Assembly (NCBI GenBank): GCA_001799695.1
Contig: MGTY01000056.1
Location: forward strand, 1-40,622
DNA from: Elusimicrobia bacterium GWA2_69_24
Lineage (GTDB): Bacteria > Elusimicrobiota > Elusimicrobia > UBA1565
Direction of reading: 5' to 3'
DNA length: 40,622 nucleotides
Under the pieces are notes generated by a model. The model searched no databases and was not told where the DNA came from. It saw only the letters and a list, made by a program, of their open reading frames with translations. A program made the translations under genes and the position numbers. Of the stretch, positions 30,930-38,802 are shown piece by piece; the first letter of the stretch is position 1, and each line of letters starts with the position of its first letter.

Positions 30930-31104
30930 CGTCATCCCGGCGAAAGCCGGGATCCATGGACTGCCGTCGAACTGGACCCCGGGGTCAAGCCCCGGGGTGA
31001 CGGCCTGGGGTCAAGCCCCGGGGTGACGGCCTGGGGTCAAGCCCCGGGGTGACGGCCTGGGGTCAAGCCCCGGGGTGACGGCGCGGGGTCAAGCCCGGTG
31101 ATGG
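30930..31104. repeat. Tandem 26-bp hairpin repeats between convergent genes
   Basis: One GTCATCCCGGCGAAAGCCGG unit near 30930 is followed by five tandem 26-bp units beginning GGCCTGGGGTCAAGCCCCGG at 31002, 31028 and 31054, with variants at 30976 and 31080. Each forms a GGGGT(C)-AAG-CCCC hairpin. They fill the gap between the PorV-like and amidase genes and could act as two-way terminators. They resemble the hairpin units of the MITE-like elements at 8701-11649. No gene is supported in 30873-31110. Confidence 0.8.
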
Positions 31105-31110
31105 ACTATC

Positions 31111-32238
31111 CTAAATCCCTTCCGGATCCGACAGGAAGCTGAGGAGCGGGGGGCCTTCGGCCGGCGCCGACACGACGAAGCGCGCGCGGGTCATGTTCCC
31201 CACCAGGTCGTAGGCCTCGATGCCGTAGTCCCCGGGCTCCGGGGGGAGTGGGACGTCCACCCGGGACGGGGGCATGCCCTTGGCTCCCGCCTGCCAGGCA
31301 TAGACCGTCCGGGAGCGTCCGCCCTCCGCCTGCAGGAGCTTGACGCGGGAGACCCCGAGGCGCTCGAGGTCCTTCACCCGGATCATCGCGGCCGCGGCCG
31401 CGGCGGGGCGTTCCACCCGCGGGGGGGTGTCGTCGTTGACGAGCAGCATCAGGTACTTCTGCGGGGTGACGCCCCGGCCCGGAAAGCGCTCCTCGAAGAG
31501 CGGGTAGGAGGCGTTGTAGAAGAGTTCCCCGGGGTCGGTGTGCGCGCCGCGTAGGCCCCGGTCGGCCGCGTCGTGGCCGATGATGTGCTCGGTGTCGCGC
31601 GGCACCCCGGCTTCCTCCGCGATGGCGCGGATAAGCCAGGCCAGCGCCGCGTACATCCGCCAGCGCTCCCCGGGGTCCCAGTCCGCCGCGGAGAACCAGG
31701 GGGGCTTCATCCTGCCGGTCTCGGTCTCGATGCCCACCGAGGCTCTCTCGATCTGCGGGTTCTTCACGTGATTGGCCAAGTCCTTGATGGCCACCATGCG
31801 CGTGACCGCCCCGTCCTTGCCCACCATGAAGTGGGCCGCGACCGGCTTGCGCAAGAGATGGTCGATGGAGCCCTCGTAGGAGCCCAGGGCCGAGTGGAGG
31901 ACGATGTAGCGGATGTCGCCTTTCTCGACCCGGTCCGCCGGGGTGACCCCGCTGCGCGGCGGGGTCTTGCGCCCCTTCTTGCGGCGGCCGATGATGACTT
32001 TTTCCAGCCGCGAGCTCATCTCCCCGTAGGCGAAGTTCGTGCGCTTCTCCGCGGCATCGAGTTCGGGGTCGTCGGGCGGCTCGATCTGCGCGCCGGGGCC
32101 GAGCTCCGGCGGTTCGGACCGGGAGGCCGTGTCGCCGACGGGCACCCAGGCGCTTTGGGCCGCGGCCGGGGCTTCCCACAGGGTCAGCGCCCCTAGGAGG
32201 GCTGCCAGCGCGCAGCACGGCGTCGCGAGACGCGGCAT
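31111..32238 (-). CDS. N-acetylmuramoyl-L-alanine amidase (Amidase_2/PGRP type)
   Basis: The 375-residue exported protein has a signal peptide (CCALAALLGALTLWEAPAAA). The catalytic domain spans about residues 95-250: zinc His in YIVLHSALG, AAHFMVGKDGAVTRMV, NHVKNPQIERASVGIE, and IIGHDAADRGLRGAHTDPG carrying the second His and the third ligand region. It removes stem peptides from the glycan of peptidoglycan. The C-terminal part (RVKDLERLGVSRVKLLQAEG and on) is a beta-rich extension ending ALRD-free in DPEGI, possibly a wall-binding module. The start is ATG 32238, six bases after TACAAT. Confidence 0.88.
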   Translation of the reverse strand: MPRLATPCCALAALLGALTLWEAPAAAQSAWVPVGDTASRSEPPELGPGAQIEPPDDPELDAAEKRTNFAYGEMSSRLEKVIIGRRKKGRKTPPRSGVTPADRVEKGDIRYIVLHSALGSYEGSIDHLLRKPVAAHFMVGKDGAVTRMVAIKDLANHVKNPQIERASVGIETETGRMKPPWFSAADWDPGERWRMYAALAWLIRAIAEEAGVPRDTEHIIGHDAADRGLRGAHTDPGELFYNASYPLFEERFPGRGVTPQKYLMLLVNDDTPPRVERPAAAAAAMIRVKDLERLGVSRVKLLQAEGGRSRTVYAWQAGAKGMPPSRVDVPLPPEPGDYGIEAYDLVGNMTRARFVVSAPAEGPPLLSFLSDPEGI

Positions 32239-32244
32239 GTCCGG

Positions 32245-32250
32245 ATTGTA
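32245..32250 (-). promoter_or_regulatory. -10 element, leaderless amidase start
   Basis: TACAAT on the minus strand, 6 nt before ATG 32238; no Shine-Dalgarno. Confidence 0.6.
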
Positions 32251-32315
32251 GGAAGCTCAGCGGCGAGGCAACCGGGCCTTTCGGTCCACCCGGAGGGCGG
32301 CAAAGGTCCTACCAG

Positions 32316-32969
32316 TTATCCGGGGTCCCGAAGCGCGTCGGCGAGCGCGCGCAGGTCCGCCAGGACGAGGGTGCCGGCGGGAAAGCTCCCGCCGCCCACG
32401 CCGATGAAGCGGACGCCGGCCTGGGAGGCGCCGTCGAGGTCGTTCTGGGCGTCCCCCACCATCACGACCGCCTCAGGCGCGCAGCCCAGCTCGCGCACGA
32501 CGGCGCGCAGGATGTCAGCCTTCTTCTCGGGACTGCCGTAGACCGCGCGCAGCCAGCGGCTGAGGCCCCTTCGGGCGGCGATGCGGCGGACCTCCTCCTG
32601 CGGGGTCCCCGAGACGACGAAGAGGGGGAGCTTCCCGCCGAAGCGCTCGAGGAACTCCGCCGCGCCGGGGATGAAGGGCGCCTTCAGCACCGCGGCTTCC
32701 ACCAGCTCGTTGAAGCGCCGCCCCAGCTCCCGCTCGTCCGCCTCGGTGTAGGGGCGGCCGAGGACCTCCGTGCAGGCCCAGCGGAACTTCACGAAGCGGG
32801 AGAGCCCGCCATTGGCCTCGTGGTAGGCCACGATCCGGGCGCAGCGCTCCGGTCCCGCGTGGGCGAACAGCTCCCGGAAGGCGTTGGTCTTGACCGGGAC
32901 CGAGTCCAGTATGACCCCGTCGAAATCCAGGGCCACCGCGCGTATACCGGGGAAGGGGGAGGTTTCCAT
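32316..32969 (-). CDS. HAD-superfamily phosphatase (phosphoglycolate phosphatase-like)
   Basis: The 217-residue enzyme has motif I ALDFDGVILDS (nucleophile Asp15, acid Asp17), motif II FVVSGTP, a Lys in the GSPEKKADIL region and motif III MVGDAQNDLDGA. The cap is the small helical type inserted after motif I, as in Gph and beta-phosphoglucomutase relatives. The substrate is probably a small phosphorylated metabolite. It begins 12 bp after the radical SAM gene stop and may be the last gene of that operon (transporter, radical SAM, HAD). Confidence 0.88.
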   Translation of the reverse strand: METSPFPGIRAVALDFDGVILDSVPVKTNAFRELFAHAGPERCARIVAYHEANGGLSRFVKFRWACTEVLGRPYTEADERELGRRFNELVEAAVLKAPFIPGAAEFLERFGGKLPLFVVSGTPQEEVRRIAARRGLSRWLRAVYGSPEKKADILRAVVRELGCAPEAVVMVGDAQNDLDGASQAGVRFIGVGGGSFPAGTLVLADLRALADALRDPG

Positions 32970-32981
32970 CGCGGGTCCTGT

Positions 32982-34541
32982 TCAGCCTGCCGGGCAGGCG
33001 GGTTTCTCGTTCGGGACCCGGCGCGGATCCCCGGCGGGCGCGGGGGAGAGGTCCGGCCACTCCGGCGCGATCTTTTCGCCGAAGAAGCAGTTGGCGTTGA
33101 GGTGGCCCGCCATGTACTTCCGGAAGGCCAGTTTCTCGCCGCCGAGGAGGGTCCAGAACTTCTCCGTGAAGTACTCGAGGGCGCGGCGCCGGAATTCGGT
33201 GGCCACGAGCTGCCAGGGGTAGAGCTTCGCCGCCGGCGCGGTGAAGAACCACTTGGGGTCGCGGTAATAGGGCTGATGTTTCCACTTGATGAAATCCAGC
33301 TCGTAGGAGCTCAGGGTATCGGTGCGCACGGTGGCGAAGAAGCCGCTGTAGCGCCGAAGGTCCCGGTTGACGATGTAGCCGTCCCGCTCGAGGCCTTCGG
33401 TGAGGGGCGTGCCGGGGTAGGGCGTGAGGATCTGGATGAGGAAGCTGTCGATGGACCACTTGCGCATGAACTCGAACTGGTGGAGGATATCCTCCCGGGT
33501 GTCCGTGGGACTCCCCAGGATGAAGCCTCCCATGACCATGAGGTCGTGGGCGTGGAGCTCGCGCAGCACCCATTCCGTCTTCTGCGCGATCTCGCCCTTC
33601 TTGTAGTAGGCGAGGTTCCGGGGGGACATGTTCTCGATGCCCAAGAAGACCAGGTTGAAGCCGGCCCGGGCCATCTTCCGGATGAGTTCGGGGCGGTCGT
33701 AGAAGCCCGCGACGCTCCCCTGCGTCGTGAACTTCAGGTCCGGCAGGCCGAGGCCGAGGAGGGCGTCGCAGATGGCCTCGAAGCGCTTCACGTCCAGGGT
33801 GATGTTGTCGTCGACGAAGAAGAGCTCCCGGCCGCCGGCGGCGTAGGCGGCGCGGACGTCTTCGAGGATGCGCGGAATGCCGTAGGTGCGGTAGTTCCGG
33901 CCGTAGTGACGGGTGATGCTGCAGAAGGTGCAGGGCATGGTGCAGCCGCGCGAGCTCTCGATGTGGTCGAAGGGCTTCTCGAAGATGTGATAGCCCTGCC
34001 AGAGCCGCGCGCCGCGGTCCGGGAGCGGGAGCGCGGCCAGGGGCTCGACCGGCCGGGACGGGTTGTGCCGGAAGGAGCTGCCGTCGCGCGCCGAGAGTCC
34101 GGGGATGCTCTTGGGGTCGCCTTCCCGGGCGAGCGCCAGGACCAGCTCGCGGAACACGACCTCCCCTTCCCCGCGGGAGATGAAGTCGAAAGGCTGGCCG
34201 GGGTCGCGCGCGATGTCCTCGTAGGCCAGCGAGGCGTGATAGCCGCCGAGGACGAGGGGGAGCCCCGGGGTCAAGGAACGCACGAAGGCCCCGATCTTCT
34301 TGGCCGTCTCGTACTGGAACGTCATGGCGCTGATCCCGACGAGGTCGGGCTGCACCGCCGCCATAGCTTCCCGGATCCCGGCCCGGACGTCCTCCCGGCG
34401 CAGGGACAGGTCCGCGACCTTGACCTCGGCCAGGTCCTTGACCGCGGCGGCCAGCATGCAGAGGCCGAGCTGGGGATTCTTGGAGAACCGGGGGAAGAGG
34501 GGATGCGTCGCATCCGGGCAGCTGAAGAGCAGTATCTTCAT
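32982..34541 (-). CDS. B12-binding-domain radical SAM enzyme
   Basis: The 519-residue protein has an N-terminal Rossmann-like cobalamin-binding domain (KILLFSCPD..., DLVGISAMTFQYETAKKIG, LVLGGYHAS). A radical SAM core follows with the 4Fe-4S motif C200-x3-C204-x2-C207 (SRGCTMPCTFC). The sequence continues with GIENMSPRNLAYYKKG and a C-terminal domain of about 130 residues. This class includes BchE and hopanoid or lipid methylases and makes C-C or C-S bonds using methylcobalamin. The cobalamin domain lacks the usual DxHxxG, so B12 may be bound base-off without a His ligand. The exact product is unknown. Its ATG overlaps the transporter stop (ATGA, 34538-34541). Confidence 0.88.
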   Translation of the reverse strand: MKILLFSCPDATHPLFPRFSKNPQLGLCMLAAAVKDLAEVKVADLSLRREDVRAGIREAMAAVQPDLVGISAMTFQYETAKKIGAFVRSLTPGLPLVLGGYHASLAYEDIARDPGQPFDFISRGEGEVVFRELVLALAREGDPKSIPGLSARDGSSFRHNPSRPVEPLAALPLPDRGARLWQGYHIFEKPFDHIESSRGCTMPCTFCSITRHYGRNYRTYGIPRILEDVRAAYAAGGRELFFVDDNITLDVKRFEAICDALLGLGLPDLKFTTQGSVAGFYDRPELIRKMARAGFNLVFLGIENMSPRNLAYYKKGEIAQKTEWVLRELHAHDLMVMGGFILGSPTDTREDILHQFEFMRKWSIDSFLIQILTPYPGTPLTEGLERDGYIVNRDLRRYSGFFATVRTDTLSSYELDFIKWKHQPYYRDPKWFFTAPAAKLYPWQLVATEFRRRALEYFTEKFWTLLGGEKLAFRKYMAGHLNANCFFGEKIAPEWPDLSPAPAGDPRRVPNEKPACPAG

Positions 34542-35800
34542 GCGGGTCCCGACGGAGAGGGGACAGGAGGATTATACATCTTCGACTCCTCGCGGGTCAG
34601 GGGGAGCGCCAGGCCCGCCCAGGCCAGGGCGCCTATCCAGGCCAGGGCCGTGTAGGCGGTCCCGGGGACCGTCCCCAGGGCCGCGGTGGCCAAGGAAAGG
34701 GTGCCGCCCGTGGCGCCCATGGAGAACCGGTAGGTGAAGGCGTCGATGACCTGCTTGGCCCGATAGCGGGCGTCGTAGGAGAGAGGGATGTAGAGCACTT
34801 CCCGGGCCGCCCGGAATATCGAGTAATCGAAGCTCTTGAACAGGGCGAAGGAGACCGAGGCCATCGGCAGGGTCGGGACCCAGAGCAGCACGGCGCAGGA
34901 GGCGAGATGGATGGCGGGTATGGTGAGGTGGATCGCGCGCAGGGGGAGCCAGCGCAGGGCCGCGGGGGTCACCAGGAACTGGAGTCCCGAGGCGACCATG
35001 TTGGTCGCGGACCAGAAGCCCCCGAGGTAGGCGGTGCGCGCGTCCACCGTCGGGAGGGTGGCCTCGGCCAGTCCGTAGAAGCGCAGGCTCAGGGCCGTGG
35101 ACACGACCTGGGCCACGGCGACCACGGCCATCAAGCAGGGCAAGGTGCGGGACCGGCCGAAGAGCTTGAGGTGCAGGTGCCCCTGCAGGCCGCCCCATTC
35201 CTCCCGCGAGGGCTGCGGCTCGCCGGCCGTGGCGTAGGAGAGGGCCGAGAGCACGGCCGCCGGGACCAGGGCCGCCACCGCGAGCAGGATGAGCTGCTCG
35301 GTGCCGATGGATTCGGCCAGGCGGTGGACGAGGTAGCCTCCCACGATGGGGCCGATGGAGGCGCCGCCGATGATGGGCCCGTTGAGGAGCTTCGCCTCCG
35401 CCGGCTGGAGCGTGCTGTCGATGAAGGCCCAGTACTGCTCGACGATGACCACGATGTAGGCCTGTCCGAAGATGTAGAGGAGCGCGGTGGCCCAGGCGCG
35501 TCCGGCCTTGATCTCGGCGTAGCAGAGGAGGAACAGCAGGGCCGTGACGGCGTAGGAGGCGAGCAGGGCCCGCTTGGCTCCCACGCGGGAGAGCAGGCGG
35601 GCGTACCCGTATATGAGGACGGCCAGGACCACGGGGACTCCGGTCATGGCGTAGGGCAGGCGGGCCGAGCCGAAGGCCTGGATGAAGAGGGACGCCGAGG
35701 CGCTGCGGATGAACTCGTAGCCGAACACGAGGAAGGTCGCCGCGAAGGAGATCGCGGCCATGGCCAGGAGGGTCTTGCGGCTGAAGTTCGTTTCCGTCAT
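34538..35800 (-). CDS. ATP/ADP carrier-like (NTT/TLC family) transporter
   Basis: The 420-residue polytopic protein has about 11-12 membrane segments and an MFS-like fold. The segment FKSFDYSIFRAAREVLYIPL, followed by SYDARYRAKQVIDAFTYRFS, matches the conserved region of nucleotide translocases of the Npt1/Npt2 (TLC) family. In obligate intracellular bacteria these exchange host ATP for ADP; free-living relatives also exist and their substrates are mostly unknown. So I call the fold, not the substrate. The ATG lies directly after the T-run of the tRNA-Tyr terminator with no ribosome site, and a second in-frame ATG occurs at codon 14, so the start is uncertain. It is in an operon with the radical SAM gene. 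Confidence 0.8.
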   Translation of the reverse strand: MTETNFSRKTLLAMAAISFAATFLVFGYEFIRSASASLFIQAFGSARLPYAMTGVPVVLAVLIYGYARLLSRVGAKRALLASYAVTALLFLLCYAEIKAGRAWATALLYIFGQAYIVVIVEQYWAFIDSTLQPAEAKLLNGPIIGGASIGPIVGGYLVHRLAESIGTEQLILLAVAALVPAAVLSALSYATAGEPQPSREEWGGLQGHLHLKLFGRSRTLPCLMAVVAVAQVVSTALSLRFYGLAEATLPTVDARTAYLGGFWSATNMVASGLQFLVTPAALRWLPLRAIHLTIPAIHLASCAVLLWVPTLPMASVSFALFKSFDYSIFRAAREVLYIPLSYDARYRAKQVIDAFTYRFSMGATGGTLSLATAALGTVPGTAYTALAWIGALAWAGLALPLTREESKMYNPPVPSPSGPA

Positions 35801-35829
35801 AAAAGAAAAGCCGACTCTGGGAGCCGGCT
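35801..35829 (-). terminator. Rho-independent terminator after tRNA-Tyr
   Basis: On the minus strand AGCCGGCTC, loop CCA, GAGTCGGCT (9-bp stem with one G-U) and then TTTTCTTTT. The T-run ends one base before the start codon of the transporter gene, so any transcription entering that gene from the tRNA must pass this hairpin. Confidence 0.85.
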
Positions 35830-35852
35830 TCTCGTCTTGCGACCGTCAAAAC

Positions 35853-35939
35853 TGGTGGTGGGGATAGGATTCGAACCTATGTAGGGCGTAGCCCGCTGGT
35901 TTTACAGACCAGTCCATTTGACCGCTCTGGTACCCCACC
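35853..35939 (-). tRNA. tRNA-Tyr (GTA), CCA encoded
   Basis: Minus strand. The acceptor stem is GGTGGGG/CCCCACC with discriminator A and an encoded CCA. The anticodon stem CTGGT/ACCAG has loop CTGTAAA, so the anticodon is GTA (Tyr). The long variable arm (class II, as expected for bacterial tRNA-Tyr) is GCGGGCTACGCCC. The T-arm is ATAGG-TTCGAAT-CCTAT. A terminator follows. Confidence 0.95.
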
Positions 35940-36006
35940 AAAGAAAGGTTCCTGCGGCCTTCCCGACGGCCTATATTAGCTTTTCCTGCGGGCTTTCCGG
36001 AAGAGG

Positions 36007-36012
36007 TAAGCT
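36007..36012 (+). promoter_or_regulatory. Weak -10-like element
   Basis: TAAGCT ends 6 nt before ATG 36019, the same spacing as at other first genes. The match to consensus is poor, and AGAGG at 36002-36006 could instead be a ribosome site. Confidence 0.35.
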
Positions 36013-36018
36013 ATCGGC

Positions 36019-38802
36019 ATGCGGGTGCCGCTCCTACTCCTCGCCCTGCTCGCCGCCTGGCCGGCGCGGGCGGAGGAGCTGTCCCGGCCGGTGAACCTGT
36101 GGCCGCTGGTCTACCGGGTTGAGCTTCCCGGCGGCTCGGAGACCGACGTGCTCTTCTCGCTGATCTCCTACAAGCGGCTGGGGCGCAAGACCGACCTGGC
36201 CCTGCGCCCGTTCTATTGGCGGCTCTCCGACCCCGAGCGGAACATCCGGCGCACCGACATCCTCTGGCCGCTCGTCATGTCCGACTACCGGCACGGCGAG
36301 CGCACCTTACGGGCCGTGCCGCTCTTCTTCCAGAAGCTCACGCCGTCGCGCTCCTACTCAGTCTTCTTCCCGCTCTATCATTACCGTTCGGACCAGGCCG
36401 TCCGCCGCCTCGCCGTCCTCGGGGTCATCCCGCTCTCGGTATTCGACTTCCGCAGCGCCCGGGACGGCGCGACCAGCTCCCAGCGGTTCCTCTTCTGGAC
36501 CCATGAACGTTCTCGGGCGGAGAGCGGCCTCACCGTGTTCCCGCTCTTCGCGACGAAGCGGAACCGAAACACCGGCTGGAGGCGGGTGTCGGCGTTGGGC
36601 TGGTCCGATACGGCCAACCTCTTCCAGTATTCTTCCGACCCCGCGCAGTCCAGCCGGTCCGGCCACGCCCTGAACTATTGGTTCCTGCGGCGGGGGCAGG
36701 ATTTCCGCACCGTCCTGTTCCCCCTGTACTGGAACTCGCGCTTCGGCGCTGACTCGACCCGGATGCTGTGGCCGCTCTACGGCCGCCTGCAAAGGGGCTC
36801 CTCGGTGGAGCGGGCCGTGCTGTGGCCTTTCTTCAGCCGCCGGGCGGACCCCGCGAAGCTTGAGACGGAGACGGGCGCATTGTGGCCCTTCGGGAACCAT
36901 CTGCGCTCCGGGAAGCGCCGGGCGGTCCGCTTCTTCCCGCTCTTCGCCTGGTCCGCCGACCCGGAGGGGGAGCGCCCCGGCGACTTCCATCGGGCGGGCA
37001 TGACACTTCCCGTGCCGCTTTCGTATCATGCGTCCGGGAAGGGCTGGAGCGGCGACCGGTTCGTCTGGCTGCATTGGTACTCCCAGAGCGCGGAGGCGGA
37101 GCGTCAGGTCACCCTGAACTACTACCGCTTCTCGGACCGCAGACAGCTCTCGGTGCGGCAGGGACTGTTCCCGCTCTTCCATCGCACGACCCGGCCGGAG
37201 GAGAGCTTCACGGCGGCCCTGCCCTTCTATTTCTCCGTCCGCCGGCAGGACTCGCGGATCGACCTGCTGCCGCCTTTCTATTGGCGCTTCGCCTCGTCGG
37301 GGACGGCCACCACGGCGCTCTTCCCGCTCTACCTCGACCGGCGCTCCCCGGACCTGAGCCTGCGCTTCTTCTTCCCGTTCTATTACCGTTCCATCGACGC
37401 GGCCACGGGCACGGACCTCGCCTATTACTTCCCGTTCTACGGCCGGAGCACGCGCGACGGCCGGACGGTCCGGCGCTTCCTGTGCTTCCCGCTGTACGCC
37501 CGGGAGACGGATGCCGCCCGGGGGGAATCCTCCCTCGACATACTCTGGCCGCTGTTCCATGCGGAGCGTTCCGCCGCCGCCGCGGCGTACCGTTTCCTGC
37601 CCCTCTACTGGCATTCCCGCCGGCCGGGGAGCTCGGCGCGGGTGCTCTTCCCGCTGTACTGGAGCTTCCGGCACGGGGACACGAGCCATCGCTACCTGCT
37701 CCCCCTGTACGGCTCCTACGAGAGGGGGCGGGAGCTCAAGGCGCGGGTGTTCGGCCCGCTCTATTGGGACGTGGAGAGGCCGGAGGACGGGACCCGGAGG
37801 ATCGACGTCCTGCTGTCCCTGTATTCCCGCAGCACCGAGGAAGGCGAGACCCGCAGCCGGCTCTTTCCGTTCTATTGGAGCAAGAGTACGCCGGAGCTGC
37901 GCTCGCGCCTCCTGCCGCCCTTGGGCGGCTGGGCCGCCACTACGGACGGGGAACGGGACCTGTTCTTCTTGGGCGTCAACACGCGCTTCAACCTCGTGGA
38001 CTTCCACCGTTCCCGGGTCGACGAGGAGAGCTCCGACCGCGTCCTGCTCTACTATCGGCTGCGGGGCAAGGACGAGTCGGCGCTCATGTTCGTGCCGCTC
38101 TACTTCCATTGGCGCGACCGGAGCGAGGCGGGCGACCTGCTCTTCCCGCTCTTCGGGAAATACACCGACCTCGAAAACGGGCGCTGGAGGGCCGCCATCT
38201 TCGGCCTCTGGGGCGGTTTCAGCCTCATCGAGTTCGGGGGGGAGCCCCGGGATGAGTGGTCCGTGACCCGGGTGCTGCTCTATTACTCCGAGCGCGACGG
38301 CCGCGACCGCTTCTCCACCTTCTTCCCCCTGTACTGGAGGAAGTCGACGCCGGATTCGGAGCGGCGCCACCTGTTCCCGCTCTTCGCCTACCGGCGGGAG
38401 GGCGGGGGCGCCGAGCGGTCCCTGGGGCTGTTGGGCGTCACTCCGGAATGGAGCCTGTGGAACCGCACCCGCAATGACGAGGAGATGAGCGTCCGCTTCT
38501 GGCCCCTCTTCGCGGCCCGCAGCGACCGCAAGCAGCAGGAGGGCTACGCCTATGTCCTTGGGGTGCATCCCAAGGTCAGCGTGGTGTCCCGGCAGACCTC
38601 CGGGGACAGTGTGGATTGGCGGGTCCTTTTCCGCTTCATCCGCTGGCGCCGTTCGCCGGAGGAGACCGCGTTCGAGTTAAATCCGCTATTCTTCAGCATC
38701 CGCCGGGGCGACAGCCGCTATTGGGCGGTCCTGGGCGGCCTGTTCGGCGTGGAGACCAAGCCCGGCGGCAAGCGGCGCCTGACCTACCTATGGGTGTTCT
38801 GA
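36019..38802 (+). CDS. Exported aromatic (FPLYW-like) repeat protein
   Basis: The 927-residue protein has a signal peptide (MRVPLLLLALLAAWPARAEE). The remainder is almost entirely a repeat of about 25-35 residues centred on [LFV][FWL]P[LF][YF]W followed by a basic, polar hairpin-like stretch. Examples are VLFPLYWNSR, LWPLYGRL, FFPLFAWS, LPPFYWRF, LFPLYLDRR, YFPFYGRST, LPLYWHSRR, LFPLYWSFR, LFPFYWSKS, FFPLYWRKS, LFPLFAYRR and NPLFFSIRRG. I count about 28. Alternating aromatic strands and charged turns suggest a beta-rich structure, either an outer-membrane barrel or a long beta-solenoid. I recognise no family. It overlaps the next gene (SGNH lipoprotein) by 13 bases, so they are probably one unit. 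Confidence 0.85.
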   Translation: MRVPLLLLALLAAWPARAEELSRPVNLWPLVYRVELPGGSETDVLFSLISYKRLGRKTDLALRPFYWRLSDPERNIRRTDILWPLVMSDYRHGERTLRAVPLFFQKLTPSRSYSVFFPLYHYRSDQAVRRLAVLGVIPLSVFDFRSARDGATSSQRFLFWTHERSRAESGLTVFPLFATKRNRNTGWRRVSALGWSDTANLFQYSSDPAQSSRSGHALNYWFLRRGQDFRTVLFPLYWNSRFGADSTRMLWPLYGRLQRGSSVERAVLWPFFSRRADPAKLETETGALWPFGNHLRSGKRRAVRFFPLFAWSADPEGERPGDFHRAGMTLPVPLSYHASGKGWSGDRFVWLHWYSQSAEAERQVTLNYYRFSDRRQLSVRQGLFPLFHRTTRPEESFTAALPFYFSVRRQDSRIDLLPPFYWRFASSGTATTALFPLYLDRRSPDLSLRFFFPFYYRSIDAATGTDLAYYFPFYGRSTRDGRTVRRFLCFPLYARETDAARGESSLDILWPLFHAERSAAAAAYRFLPLYWHSRRPGSSARVLFPLYWSFRHGDTSHRYLLPLYGSYERGRELKARVFGPLYWDVERPEDGTRRIDVLLSLYSRSTEEGETRSRLFPFYWSKSTPELRSRLLPPLGGWAATTDGERDLFFLGVNTRFNLVDFHRSRVDEESSDRVLLYYRLRGKDESALMFVPLYFHWRDRSEAGDLLFPLFGKYTDLENGRWRAAIFGLWGGFSLIEFGGEPRDEWSVTRVLLYYSERDGRDRFSTFFPLYWRKSTPDSERRHLFPLFAYRREGGGAERSLGLLGVTPEWSLWNRTRNDEEMSVRFWPLFAARSDRKQQEGYAYVLGVHPKVSVVSRQTSGDSVDWRVLFRFIRWRRSPEETAFELNPLFFSIRRGDSRYWAVLGGLFGVETKPGGKRRLTYLWVF

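Noticed and set aside
30976..31104. Second possible CRISPR array
   Set aside because: The units are directly abutting with no spacers.
36358..38568. 736-codon minus-strand open frame opposite the FPLYW protein
   Set aside because: Its regularity mirrors the repeats on the plus strand; it has no signal peptide, domain or ribosome site.
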